DNA of 64,000 bases from Microbacterium sp. 2FI. Its GTDB lineage: Bacteria; Actinomycetota; Actinomycetes; Actinomycetales; Microbacteriaceae. Each line of letters opens with the position of its first letter. Within the stretch, counting starts at the first letter, position 1. The translations under genes and the position numbers were made by a program. The DNA is taken from NCBI RefSeq assembly GCF_005502885.1, contig NZ_SCMR01000002.1, forward strand, positions 124,001-188,000, given 5' to 3'. Below are positions 54,652 through 62,888 of the stretch, one piece after another. A model generated the notes under the pieces. The model was not told the origin of the DNA, made no database searches, and saw only the letters and a list, made by a program, of their open reading frames with translations.

Positions 54652-55851
54652 CTACGAACCGGCTTCCGGGAGGCTCGACGCCTCTTGCACGGATCCCACA
54701 AAGGCATCGGCGATCAGCTGTGCAGTCTGCTCAATCTGCCACGACCGCGCACCGAGCGCGGCGAGGGATTCCGAGACGGATGCCGCCGTGGCGGCCTCCG
54801 GCGGAGTCCACGCCACGCGCCGCAGCAGCTCGGGCGTGAGGAGGTTCTCGGTCGGCATCCGCAGTTCCTCGGCGCGCTTCTCGACGACCGGTCGAGCAGC
54901 CTTCAGACGCGCGTCCGCCTCGGGGTTGCGGTCGACCCAGGCGCGGGGAGGAGGCAGCGTGTCGCCGCCGGTCGCGCGCTCCAGCGGGAGCTCGGTGCTC
55001 GCCCTGCCGGCTTCGATGGCCGCCCACCAGCGGTCGAGCTGCGATCTGCTCGCGCGGCCGTTGAACTCCTTGACCGCAGCGAGTTCCGCCTTGGTCTTCG
55101 GGTCTGCCAAGACCGCGGCGACGAGCGCGCGGTCGGGCACGAGGCGTCCGGGTGCGACATCCTGGTCACGCGCGAAGTCTTCTCGCACCGTCCAGAGCTC
55201 GCGGGCCACCGCGAGGAGCTTCCGGCCGCGCACCGTGTGCAGGCCGCTCAGGCGGCGCCACGGCTCCTCGCGCGGCGGCTTGGGCTCGCGCTCGAGCACG
55301 GCTCGGAACTCCTCGGCGGCGAAGCCGGTCTTCTCCTGCTCGACGAGCTCGGCGTACAGGGCGTCACGCACGTCGACGAGGTGCTCGACATCGAGTGCGG
55401 CGTATTCGATCCACGAGGCCGGCAGCGGCCGGGTCGACCAGTCCGCCGCCGAGTGCGCCTTCGCGAGCGTGATTCCGAGGGTGTCCTCGACCACGGCGCC
55501 GAGTCCGACGCGGTCGTGGCCGAGCAGGCGCGCGGCCAGTTCGGTGTCGAACATCACGCGCGGCTCGAGTCCGAGCTCCCGCAGCGACGGAAGGTCCTGA
55601 CTCGCGGCGTGCAGCACCCACTCCTCGTCGCCGATCGCGGCCTGCAGCGCCGAGAAGTCACCGATGGGCGGCGGGTCGAAGAGGAACACACCGGCGCCCC
55701 GGCGGTACACCTGGATCAGGTACGCCCGCTGCGAGTACCGGAACCCCGAGGCGCGCTCCACATCGACGGCGACCGGGCCCGTGCCCGCGGCCAGGGACTC
55801 TGCGGCCTCGACCTCCGTCGCGAGATCATCGATGACGACGTAATCAGTCAC
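54652..55851 (-). CDS. rnd: Ribonuclease D
   Basis: A 399-residue DEDD-type 3'-5' exoribonuclease acting in RNA processing. The exonuclease residues are VAVDVERA (Asp-x-Glu), HAASQDLPSL (Asp) and YAALDVEHLVDV (Tyr and Asp). An HRDC domain follows near residues 200-290 (RLSGLHTVRGRKLLAVARELW). A second, less clear helical domain ends the protein. It starts with GTG, overlapping the end of the DUF3000 gene by eight bases. Confidence 0.92.
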   Translation of the reverse strand: MTDYVVIDDLATEVEAAESLAAGTGPVAVDVERASGFRYSQRAYLIQVYRRGAGVFLFDPPPIGDFSALQAAIGDEEWVLHAASQDLPSLRELGLEPRVMFDTELAARLLGHDRVGLGAVVEDTLGITLAKAHSAADWSTRPLPASWIEYAALDVEHLVDVRDALYAELVEQEKTGFAAEEFRAVLEREPKPPREEPWRRLSGLHTVRGRKLLAVARELWTVREDFARDQDVAPGRLVPDRALVAAVLADPKTKAELAAVKEFNGRASRSQLDRWWAAIEAGRASTELPLERATGGDTLPPPRAWVDRNPEADARLKAARPVVEKRAEELRMPTENLLTPELLRRVAWTPPEAATAASVSESLAALGARSWQIEQTAQLIADAFVGSVQEASSLPEAGS

Positions 55852-56434
55852 GCGCGGCCCTGTGCGATCCGAGCATCGCTATCCCTTCCGATCCGGGCGG
55901 CAGCCCTGCGAGCATGCACACCAACTCCGCCCATGCTTCCACGTGCGGACCGATCGCGCCGCCGGGCGACCACGACGCGCGCAGCTCGATCTGCGCGCCA
56001 TCGCCTTCGATCGCGAGCGACCCGAAGCCCTTCGAGAGGGTCTTCGTCGCCGTCCCCGAGGCGGAATGGAACGCCGCGCGCCGCGAGGCGAGAGCATCGG
56101 TCAGCCACGACCACGCGACATCGGCCAGAAGCGGATCCACGCCGATGTCGGGTTCGAGCGGCGCCTGGGCGAAGCACACGATCCGCCACGCCCCCTCCCA
56201 CGCCGACGACGCTGCCGGGTCGTGGAGAAGGATGAAGCGCCCGGTGCCGTAGAGCGAGTCCTCGCCCTCGCTTTCGGGGCGAACATCTCCCGCGAGAGCG
56301 ATCGAGTCGGGCGCGAGCCCCGTCGGCGCGGGTATCTCGCGGACCGACAGGTCGGCACGGAACGCGGTCGCACGCACCTGCTCGGCGGCGTCCGCGAACG
56401 ATGCGGGCGACGCGGGAGCACCATGGTCGGCCAC
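55844..56434 (-). CDS. DUF3000-family protein
   Basis: A 196-residue soluble actinobacterial protein of family DUF3000, always found near rnd. Recognisable blocks are VRATAFRADLSVREIPAP, LLADVAWSWLTDAL and GPHVEAWAELVCMLAGLPP. The function is unknown. It overlaps rnd by eight bases and is divergent from the hydrolase gene 25 bases away. Confidence 0.9.
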   Translation of the reverse strand: MADHGAPASPASFADAAEQVRATAFRADLSVREIPAPTGLAPDSIALAGDVRPESEGEDSLYGTGRFILLHDPAASSAWEGAWRIVCFAQAPLEPDIGVDPLLADVAWSWLTDALASRRAAFHSASGTATKTLSKGFGSLAIEGDGAQIELRASWSPGGAIGPHVEAWAELVCMLAGLPPGSEGIAMLGSHRAARD

Positions 56435-56459
56435 GCGGACAGACTAGAGTGAGGCCTCG

Positions 56460-57671
56460 ATGGTCGCCTCCAGGCGCGCCGCACAGCGCGGCGCATCCCC
56501 CTCCCTCCTCACTGCCGTGAGGGCCGCGCTCACCGTGATCGGCGTGGCGCTGGTCGGCGTGCTCGCCGCTCTCGGCGTCGCCTCGGCCCATATGGCGCGT
56601 CGCGTCGTGACCCCCGCCAACCGGGTGCCCGACACCCGCATCCTCACGCTCGACACCGCGGCTCAGACGATCACGCTGCAGCGCACTCCCGATACCGAGC
56701 TGCCCGGTCGCTACGGCCTGTTCACCACCGGCACCGAGAGCTACGTCAAGCTCGGGTCGGTGCTGTCGGAGGACGCCGCCAGCGTCACGCGGAAGCTCCT
56801 CACCCACATCGGCCAGAACTCGGTGCTCGCGCCCGATGCCGCCTTCAGCGGCTGGTACTTCTCCAGCCCCGGCGAGCTGCACCTGCCGCACTCGCCCGAG
56901 CTCATCGGCTCGGCCGTCGGCCCCTGCCCCGCGTGGCTCTTCCCGGCCGGCGACGGCGACGTGTGGGTCATCCAGATCCACGGGCGCGGGACGAACCGCG
57001 CCGAGGGCCTGCGGGCCGTGCCGGTGTTCCACGCGCTCGGGATCACATCCCTCCTGGTGTCGTATCGCAATGACGGTGAGGCGCCCCGCAGTCGCGCAGG
57101 CACCTACGCCCTCGGGGCGACCGAATGGCGCGATGTCGACGCGGCCGTCGGGTTCGCCCGTCGGCGCGGCGCTCGTCGGGTCATCCTGATGGGGTGGTCG
57201 ATGGGCGGGGCGATCGCCCTCCAAGTGTCGCTGAACTCGGCGCACCGCGACCTGATCGCGGGCCTGGTGCTGGACTCGCCGGTCGTGGATTGGCGCATCG
57301 TGCTCGAGTACCAGGCGCGCGCACTCAACGTGCCCGCCGCGGTGAGCGGTCTCGCGATCGAGGCGCTGGGCTCCGAGTGGGCCACGCCGATCACCGGTGC
57401 CGGAGCCGCCATCCCGTTCGACCGCCTGGACGGCGTCACGCGGGCGCCGGAGCTGCGGCATCCGATCCTCATCCTCCACAGCGACGACGACGGGTTCGTG
57501 CCCTCCGATGCGTCGCACGACCTCGTCGTGGCGCGCCCCGACCTCGTCGAGCTGCAGGTGTTCGAGGTGGCCCGCCACACCAAGCTGTGGAACTACGACC
57601 AGGAGCGGTGGACGAACAGCATCGGTGACTGGCTCACCCGCCAGGGGCTCGTCGGCACCTCCGCCGACTGA
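56460..57671 (+). CDS. Membrane-anchored alpha/beta hydrolase
   Basis: A 403-residue hydrolase with an N-terminal membrane helix (LTVIGVALVGVLAALGVASAH, about residues 24-44), so the catalytic domain is probably outside the cell. The nucleophile elbow is GWSMGG with Ser247. The acid is in LHSDDDGFVPSD and the His in ARHTKLWN near the end. Homologues are annotated as lysophospholipase-like or acyl-peptidase-like; the substrate is unknown. TAGAGT at 56445-56450 lies nine bases before the ATG and may drive a nearly leaderless mRNA. Confidence 0.82.
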   Translation: MVASRRAAQRGASPSLLTAVRAALTVIGVALVGVLAALGVASAHMARRVVTPANRVPDTRILTLDTAAQTITLQRTPDTELPGRYGLFTTGTESYVKLGSVLSEDAASVTRKLLTHIGQNSVLAPDAAFSGWYFSSPGELHLPHSPELIGSAVGPCPAWLFPAGDGDVWVIQIHGRGTNRAEGLRAVPVFHALGITSLLVSYRNDGEAPRSRAGTYALGATEWRDVDAAVGFARRRGARRVILMGWSMGGAIALQVSLNSAHRDLIAGLVLDSPVVDWRIVLEYQARALNVPAAVSGLAIEALGSEWATPITGAGAAIPFDRLDGVTRAPELRHPILILHSDDDGFVPSDASHDLVVARPDLVELQVFEVARHTKLWNYDQERWTNSIGDWLTRQGLVGTSAD

Positions 57672-57677
57672 GGAGCG

Positions 57678-58115
57678 TCAGACCGCGGTCTTCGCCCGCA
57701 CCTGCCGCTTGACGCGCAGCAGCATCCCCGTCATCCCGGCGATCCGCAGCGGCGAGACGGCCCGCGTGAGCCCGATGCTCTGCGGGAAGTCGTCAGGGAT
57801 CGCGAGCACCTCGGCAGCGGTGAGGCCAGAGATGCCCTGCGCGAGGATGCTGGCGAACCCGCGCGTCGTCGGCGCCTCGGGCGGGGCCGTGGCGTGCATC
57901 GCCACGATCCCCTGATCGACCTCGACGATGATGTACACCGGCGACTGGCATTCCGCAACGCGCTCCGCGAGCTCGGGGTGACCCTCGAGGCGCGCGGGAA
58001 GCGCCGGAAGATCCTGCGAGTACTCCAGCAGCAGCTGAAGCCGGTCGGGTTCTGCGAGCTCGAGGAACTCGTCGCGGATCTCGGCGAGGGCGTCGGGGAG
58101 TGCGGCGTCGGTCAT
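57678..58115 (-). CDS. sufE: SufE-family sulfur acceptor
   Basis: A 145-residue SufE-like protein that takes persulfide sulfur from a cysteine desulfurase for Fe-S cluster assembly. The catalytic Cys lies in AECQSPVYI near residue 56, the usual (G/E)CQS motif. The helical start LPDALAEIRDEFLELAEPDRLQLLLEYS is typical. No SUF operon is nearby. It sits beside a rhodanese-type sulfurtransferase (58151), a common pairing in Actinobacteria. Confidence 0.88.
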   Translation of the reverse strand: MTDAALPDALAEIRDEFLELAEPDRLQLLLEYSQDLPALPARLEGHPELAERVAECQSPVYIIVEVDQGIVAMHATAPPEAPTTRGFASILAQGISGLTAAEVLAIPDDFPQSIGLTRAVSPLRIAGMTGMLLRVKRQVRAKTAV

Positions 58116-58150
58116 TGCGGCAATCCTCCCACGCGAGCGGATGCCGCGCC

Positions 58151-59056
58151 TCAGCGCGCGGCCGGCACCTCGCCGGGCGCCGCCCCGGTGACGATCGGCA
58201 CGCGCACCGAACTGCCCCATTCGGTCCACGAGCCGTCGTAGTTCCGCACATTCTCGAACCCGAGCAGGTGCTTCAGCACGAACCACGTGTGGCTCGACCG
58301 CTCGCCGATGCGGCAGTACGCGACGATCTCGTCGCCGTCCTGCAGGCCTGCGCCCTCGCGGTAGATGGCGTCCAGCTCGGCACGCGACTTGAATCCGCCG
58401 TCCTCTGCGACCGCGCGCGCCCAGGGCACGCTCTGGGCCGACGGGATGTGGCCGGCGCGGAGCGCGCCCTCTTCGGGATACGCCGGCGCGGAGGTGCGTG
58501 AGCCGTCGTACTCCTCGGGGGAGCGCACATCGATGAGGGGATTGCCGAGGTGGGCGAGGACGTCGTCCTTATAGGCGCGGATGACGGTGTCGTCGCGCTC
58601 GACGACGGGGTACTCGGTCGGGGCGAGGGCTGCGGCATCCGTCGTGATCGGGCGTCCCTCGGCGATCCACTTGTCGCGACCGCCGTCGAGAAGCCGCACG
58701 TCCTCGTGACCGAAGAGCGAGAAGACCCACAGCGCGTACGCCGCCCACCAGTTGCTCTTGTCGCCGTAGATCACAACGGTGTCCTCGCGCGAGATGCCCT
58801 TGCGGCTCAGCAGCGCAGCGAACCCCGCGCCGTCGACGTAGTCGCGTACGACGGGGTCGTTGAGTTCGGTGTGCCAGTCGACCTTCACCGCGCCGGGGAT
58901 GTGCCCGGTCTCGTAGAGCAGCACATCCTCGTCGGATTCGACCACGACGAGCCCGGGGGCTCCGAGGTGCTCCTCGAGCCAGGAGCCGGTGACGAGCCGC
59001 CCCGGCTCCGCGTACTCGGCGAACGCGGGGGAGGAGGTGTCGGGATCGATGGCCAT
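58151..59056 (-). CDS. sseA: Thiosulfate/3-mercaptopyruvate sulfurtransferase (two rhodanese domains)
   Basis: A 301-residue tandem rhodanese. The inactive N-terminal domain covers about residues 20-145 ([20 protein letters not shown]). The active C-terminal domain (about 165-290) has the persulfide-forming Cys248 in the loop CRIGERS and the conserved [12 protein letters not shown]. The CRIGERS loop is the form usual for thiosulfate sulfurtransferases. GAGGAG lies seven bases before the ATG at 59056; upstream codons to 59116 are rejected. Confidence 0.9.
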   Translation of the reverse strand: MAIDPDTSSPAFAEYAEPGRLVTGSWLEEHLGAPGLVVVESDEDVLLYETGHIPGAVKVDWHTELNDPVVRDYVDGAGFAALLSRKGISREDTVVIYGDKSNWWAAYALWVFSLFGHEDVRLLDGGRDKWIAEGRPITTDAAALAPTEYPVVERDDTVIRAYKDDVLAHLGNPLIDVRSPEEYDGSRTSAPAYPEEGALRAGHIPSAQSVPWARAVAEDGGFKSRAELDAIYREGAGLQDGDEIVAYCRIGERSSHTWFVLKHLLGFENVRNYDGSWTEWGSSVRVPIVTGAAPGEVPAAR

Positions 59057-59176
59057 GGGTTGCTCCTCGGGTCGGGGCGTGAGGGTGCGACGGATAGGGT
59101 GGAACCCGTCTCTCACACCCTAGATTCCCGGGTGGGGGTGAGCCCCGCAACCGTAAGACGCCGACACAGGATCCGC

Positions 59177-60211
59177 ATGACAGCCACCGCCGCCCGCACG
59201 GGCATCGTCCACCTCACGGACCGTGCCCCCCAGCTGACGGGCGCGGAGATGGTCGCCGCTCTCGTGCCGCCGCCGCAGTTCGCCGACGCGACGTTCGGCA
59301 CGTACCGCGCGGACCCCGCGTTCCCGTCACAGCAGGAGTCGAAGGACCTTCTCGTCGCGTTCGCCGGCGGCGGGGGACCGACCAAGGGCGGCGGGCTGTT
59401 CCGCCGTGCGAAGAAGGGCCCTGAGATCAAGCCGGGCGTCTACCTCGACGGCGGCTTCGGCGTCGGCAAGACCCACCTGCTGGCGTCGATCTACCACGCG
59501 ATGCCCGCACGCCGGAAGTACTTCGGATCCTTCATCGAGTACACCGCCCTCGTCGGGGCGCTCGGCTACCAGAACACGGTCGAGCTGTTCCGCGGCTCCG
59601 ATCTGCTGTGCATCGACGAGTTCGAGCTCGACGACCCGGGCGACACGATGGTCATGACTCGGCTCCTCGGCGAGCTGGTGTCCAGCGGCACACGGCTGGC
59701 CGCCACGTCGAACACACCGCCCAACGCCCTCGGCGAAGGCCGATTCGCGGCCCAGGATTTCCTGCGCGAGATCCACGCGATGGCGGCGAGCTTCCAGACC
59801 ATCCGCATCGACGGCACCGACTTCCGGCATCGAACCCTCGACGGCCACGCTGCGGTGCTGACCGCAGCCCAGTACGAGACCGAGATCGCCGCCGCGGCTG
59901 GCTCGGGCGTCGTCTCCGACGACGACTTCGACACGCTCGTCGCGCACTTGTCCCGCGTGCACCCGTCGCGCTACATCCGGCTCATCGAGGGCCTGAGCGC
60001 CGTGGGCCTGCGCGACGTCGCCCCGTTCTCCGATCAGTCGGCCGCCCTGCGCTTCGTCGCGTTCATCGACCGCGTCTACGACGCCGAACTGCCGATCCGC
60101 GCGACCGGCACCTCGCTCGACCTCGTCTTCCCCGACGAGATGCTCGCCGGCGGGTACCGGAAGAAGTACCTGCGCGCCGTCTCACGTCTGGTCGCCTCTA
60201 CCCTCGCCTGA
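59177..60211 (+). CDS. zapE: ZapE/AFG1-like cell division ATPase
   Basis: A 344-residue AAA-type ATPase. Walker A is GGFGVGKTHLL (near residues 92-102) and Walker B is LLCIDEFEL (near 143-151). A sensor-like AATSNTPP follows. The C-terminal region ends ALRFVAFIDRVYDAELPI, typical of the AFG1/ZapE family. In E. coli ZapE acts at the Z-ring; the role in Actinobacteria is not shown. An insertion (GGGGPTKGGGLFRRAKKG) precedes Walker A. AGGA precedes the ATG. Confidence 0.87.
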   Translation: MTATAARTGIVHLTDRAPQLTGAEMVAALVPPPQFADATFGTYRADPAFPSQQESKDLLVAFAGGGGPTKGGGLFRRAKKGPEIKPGVYLDGGFGVGKTHLLASIYHAMPARRKYFGSFIEYTALVGALGYQNTVELFRGSDLLCIDEFELDDPGDTMVMTRLLGELVSSGTRLAATSNTPPNALGEGRFAAQDFLREIHAMAASFQTIRIDGTDFRHRTLDGHAAVLTAAQYETEIAAAAGSGVVSDDDFDTLVAHLSRVHPSRYIRLIEGLSAVGLRDVAPFSDQSAALRFVAFIDRVYDAELPIRATGTSLDLVFPDEMLAGGYRKKYLRAVSRLVASTLA

Positions 60212-60261
60212 GCGCGCGACGTACCCGTCGATCCTCATTCGCGGCGCGCTCCCGCCGCCCC

Positions 60262-60330
60262 GAAACGTGATGTTTACCTGTCGGCACCTCGCGTAACCAT
60301 TGCGAAACACGACACGCACGCCGCTGGAAA
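60262..60330 (+). promoter_or_regulatory. GlnR-type nitrogen boxes upstream of amtB
   Basis: The main array is GTAAC-n6-GAAAC-n6-CGCAC-n6-GGAAA at 60293-60330, all with six-base spacers; the first pair matches the GlnR consensus exactly, as at glnA1. A second, looser array GAAAC-n6-TTTAC-n6-GCACC lies at 60262-60288. The shared GTAAC-n6-GAAAC core links amtB and glnA1 in one regulon. Confidence 0.65.
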
Positions 60331-60401
60331 TCCTCGCTAGCGAGACTGACAGGGCCCGGACGGCCGCACCCGAATGCGGTGGCCTCGGCACCTCGAGTAA
60401 C
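60281..60401 (+). repeat. 17-base direct repeat flanking the amtB promoter region
   Basis: TCGGCACCTCGCGTAAC at 60281-60297 recurs as TCGGCACCTCGAGTAAC at 60385-60401, 16 of 17 bases identical and 104 bases apart. The second copy ends 23 bases before the amtB start. Between them are a 12-bp palindrome CTCGCTAGCGAG (60333-60344) and an imperfect hairpin starting GGCCGCA. The repeat includes the GTAAC half of the nitrogen box. Confidence 0.6.
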
Positions 60402-60424
60402 ACGACACATGGATGAGGAATCTC

Positions 60425-61648
60425 ATGGATAGCGGAAATTTCGCGTGGTCGATCACAGCAACCGCGTTGGTTCTGTTCATGACCCCGGGCGTGGCCTTCT
60501 TCTACGGCGGACTGGTCAAGGCGAAGAGCGTCGTCAGCATGATGATGATGAGCTTCGGCGCACTGGGTCTGATCAGCGTGCTGTGGATCCTGTACGGGTT
60601 CAACATGAGCCTGGGCGGCGGCACCTTCGCCTTCGCCGGCAACCCGTTCGCTGACTTCGGTCTCGCGTCGGCGGACAGCGCCACACTCGTCGGAGCAACC
60701 TTCGGCGCCACCTTCGCGATCATCACGGTCGCCCTGATCTCGGGCTCGATCGCCGATCGCGCCAAGTTCGGCTCGTGGATGCTGTTCGCGGGCCTGTTCG
60801 CGACCATCGTCTACTTCCCGGTCGCCGCGTGGGTCTGGGGCGACGGCTGGATCTTCAACTGGGGCGAGAACACCGGCCTCCCGGCCGTCATCGACTACGC
60901 CGGCGGCACCGCGGTCCACATCAACGCCGGTGCTGCGGCGCTCGCGCTGGCGCTCGTCCTCGGCAAGCGCATCGGCTTCCAGAAGGGCATCCAGAAGCCC
61001 CACAACGTTCCCCTCACCCTTCTCGGCGCGGCGATCCTGTGGTTCGGCTGGTTCGGCTTCAACGCAGGCGCTGAGGGCACCTTCGGCCTGCTCGGCCCCG
61101 AGAACACCGGTGCCGGCCTCATCGTCGTCAACACCCTCGGCGCGACCGCCGCGGCCATCCTCGGCTGGCTGATCGTGGAGAAGCTCAAGGACGGCAAGGC
61201 CACGTCGGTCGGTGCCGCTTCGGGTGCCGTCGCGGGTCTGGTCGCCATCACCCCGGCATGCGCCAACCTGGCACCGGGCTGGGCGCTCCTGCTCGGCATC
61301 CTCGCCGGTGCGGTCTGCGCCCTGGCGGTCGAGCTCAAGTGGAAGCTCGGCTACGACGACTCGCTCGACGTGGTGGGCATCCACCTCGTCGGCGGCCTCA
61401 TCGGAACGCTGTACCTCGGCTTCTTCGCCACCGGCACCGGCCTCTTCCTCGGCGGCGGCGCCGGCCAGCTGCTCTCGCAGACGGTCGCTGCCCTCGGTGT
61501 CCTGATCTACTCGTTCGTCGTCGCCTTCGTCATCGGCATCGCGATCGAGAAGACCCTCGGCTTCCGCATCAAGAACGAGGACGAACTCGCCGGTGTCGAC
61601 ACCGTCGTGCACGGCGAAGAGGGCTACCTCCTCGACGAGCGCGTCTGA
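60425..61648 (+). CDS. amtB: Ammonium transporter
   Basis: A 407-residue Amt/MEP family channel with about eleven membrane helices. Typical stretches are WSITATALVLFMTPGVAFFYGGLV, AAWVWGDGWIF, DYAGGTAVHINAGAAAL and HLVGGLIGTLYLGFF, which carry the twin pore His residues. The ATG at 60425 follows GAGGA by six bases; an ATG four codons earlier lacks a ribosome site. No glnK or glnD follows, unlike many amtB operons. A long hairpin terminator closes the unit. Nitrogen boxes precede it. Confidence 0.95.
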   Translation: MDSGNFAWSITATALVLFMTPGVAFFYGGLVKAKSVVSMMMMSFGALGLISVLWILYGFNMSLGGGTFAFAGNPFADFGLASADSATLVGATFGATFAIITVALISGSIADRAKFGSWMLFAGLFATIVYFPVAAWVWGDGWIFNWGENTGLPAVIDYAGGTAVHINAGAAALALALVLGKRIGFQKGIQKPHNVPLTLLGAAILWFGWFGFNAGAEGTFGLLGPENTGAGLIVVNTLGATAAAILGWLIVEKLKDGKATSVGAASGAVAGLVAITPACANLAPGWALLLGILAGAVCALAVELKWKLGYDDSLDVVGIHLVGGLIGTLYLGFFATGTGLFLGGGAGQLLSQTVAALGVLIYSFVVAFVIGIAIEKTLGFRIKNEDELAGVDTVVHGEEGYLLDERV

Positions 61649-61667
61649 GTCCGTTCTTCACAGCACC

Positions 61668-61705
61668 GGAAGGGGCGTCGCGACTTCGGTCGCGGCGCCC
61701 CTTCC
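61668..61705 (+). terminator. Hairpin terminator after amtB
   Basis: A 17-bp stem with one G-U pair and a TTCG tetraloop, starting 19 bases after the amtB stop. It lacks a U-tract. Confidence 0.75.
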
Positions 61706-61715
61706 GCGTGCCCGC

Positions 61716-61721
61716 TATCGT
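61716..61721 (+). promoter_or_regulatory. Putative -10 element (TATCGT), leaderless type
   Basis: TATCGT ends six bases before the GTG of the PemK/MazF-like gene, predicting a leaderless mRNA. Confidence 0.4.
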
Positions 61722-61727
61722 GACGGT

Positions 61728-62264
61728 GTGACCACGCGCAAGGGCGTCATCGGAGCCTTGATGGGCCTGTTCCGTCCCGGGGCGGGCGCGGCTCGAACGG
61801 TGCCGCCGCACACCGATGCCGCCTCCCGTGACGAGCCGGGGAGGGCAGGCAGCTCCGCCACGATCGAAGTGGAGCCGCCGGGACGCGGCGAACTGCGGAT
61901 CACGTACGCGCCGGCCCACGACGGCGACCCGGATGCCGGCGAGATCGTATGGACGTGGGTGCCGTATGCCGAGCGCGACGGCCGCGGCAAGGATCGGCCG
62001 GTGCTGGTGATCGCGCGGCAGGACGAGCAGCGCGTGTATGCGGTCAAGCTCACCTCGCGCTCGCATGACGGCGATCGCGACTTCCTCGCTCTCGGGGAAG
62101 GCCCGTGGGACGCGCAGGGGAGACCCTCGTGGGTCGACATCGACCAGGTCTACAGCGTCCACGCAGCAGGCATGAGGCGCGAAGCCGCGGCGCTGGATCT
62201 CGATCGCTTCGTCCGCGTCGCCGACGCGCTGCATCGCCGCTACGGGTGGGCCGTCGGCCGGTGA
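61728..62264 (+). CDS. PemK/MazF-like domain protein
   Basis: A 178-residue protein whose C-terminal 110 residues resemble the PemK/MazF fold: GEIVWTWVPYAERDGRGKDRPVLVIAR, YAVKLTSRSHD and the end GRPSWVDIDQVYSVH. The first 60 residues are a variable, low-complexity leader. MazF toxins cleave RNA, but this actinobacterial subgroup is longer and has no antitoxin gene beside it, since the neighbours are amtB and a tRNA. It may have a cellular role unrelated to toxin-antitoxin function. Confidence 0.75.
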   Translation: MTTRKGVIGALMGLFRPGAGAARTVPPHTDAASRDEPGRAGSSATIEVEPPGRGELRITYAPAHDGDPDAGEIVWTWVPYAERDGRGKDRPVLVIARQDEQRVYAVKLTSRSHDGDRDFLALGEGPWDAQGRPSWVDIDQVYSVHAAGMRREAAALDLDRFVRVADALHRRYGWAVGR

Positions 62265-62300
62265 GAAAAGACGAAGCCCCGCACACGGCGGAGCTTGTGG

Positions 62301-62376
62301 TGGTGGGCGATACCGGACTCGAACCGATGACCTCTTCCGTGTGAAGGAAGCGCGCTACCAACTGCGCCAATCGCCC
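62301..62376 (-). tRNA. tRNA-Val (anticodon CAC)
   Basis: Read on the minus strand, GGGCGAT pairs with the 3' acceptor side, the anticodon stem is CTTCC/GGAAG with loop TTCACAC giving CAC, and the T arm has GGTTCGAGTCC. CCA is encoded. Confidence 0.93.
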
Positions 62377-62466
62377 ATGGCCCTGCGGGGCCGGTTCTCG
62401 ATCCTACCGGATGCCGACCCACGCCACGAACCCGGACGGCGAGACACGCGCGGGGCGTGGCTGGTT

Positions 62467-62494
62467 TTGCATGACGCGATCGATCGGCTAAAGT
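62467..62494 (+). promoter_or_regulatory. Promoter of the tRNA-Gly/Cys/Val cluster
   Basis: TTGCAT and TAAAGT are separated by 16 bases and lie 38 bases before tRNA-Gly. This is the best -35/-10 pair seen in the window. Confidence 0.55.
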
Positions 62495-62532
62495 CATTCA
62501 AGTGCCCGGGGCGGAAGCCGCGGGAACGAAAT

Positions 62533-62605
62533 GCGGATGTAGCGCAGTTGGTAGCGCACAACCTTGCCAAGGTTGGGGTCGCGAGTTCGAGTCTCGTCAT
62601 CCGCT
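62533..62605 (+). tRNA. tRNA-Gly (anticodon GCC)
   Basis: The acceptor arm is GCGGATG/CATCCGC, the anticodon stem CAACC/GGTTG has loop TTGCCAA giving GCC, and the T arm contains GTTCGAGTC. CCA is not encoded. Confidence 0.93.
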
Positions 62606-62661
62606 CGAGTGCAGGGGTCTCTCTTCGGAGCGGCCACGGCACGTGGGGTCAAACCACACGC

Positions 62662-62735
62662 GGTGGCGTGGCCGAGCGGCTAGGCACCGGCCTGCAAAGC
62701 CGTTTACACGGGTTCGAATCCCGTCGCCACCTCCA
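62662..62735 (+). tRNA. tRNA-Cys (anticodon GCA)
   Basis: The acceptor arm is GGTGGCG/CGCCACC, the anticodon loop is CTGCAAA giving GCA, and the T arm has GGTTCGAATCC. CCA is encoded. Confidence 0.93.
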
Positions 62736-62760
62736 CTCATCAACTGAAGAGCCCATACGG

Positions 62761-62835
62761 GCGCGATTGGCGCAGCGGTAGCGCGCTTCCCTGACACGGA
62801 AGAGGTCACTGGTTCGATCCCAGTATCGCGCACCA
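62761..62835 (+). tRNA. tRNA-Val (anticodon GAC)
   Basis: The acceptor arm is GCGCGAT/ATCGCGC, the anticodon stem CTTCC/GGAAG has loop CTGACAC giving GAC, and the T arm has GGTTCGATCC. CCA is encoded. Confidence 0.93.
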
Positions 62836-62838
62836 CCT

Positions 62839-62864
62839 GAAACCCCCGGCCCGCCGGGGGTTTC
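62839..62864 (+). terminator. Terminator of the tRNA cluster
   Basis: An 11-bp perfect stem (GAAACCCCCGG and its complement) with a four-base loop directly after tRNA-Val(GAC); the descending arm ends in TTTC. Confidence 0.75.
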
Positions 62865-62875
62865 GTCGTCTCCGC

Positions 62876-62881
62876 TACGCT
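62876..62881 (+). promoter_or_regulatory. Putative -10 element (TACGCT), leaderless type
   Basis: TACGCT ends seven bases before the ATG of the ACT-domain gene and lies just after the tRNA terminator. Confidence 0.4.
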
Positions 62882-62888
62882 CGTGGGC

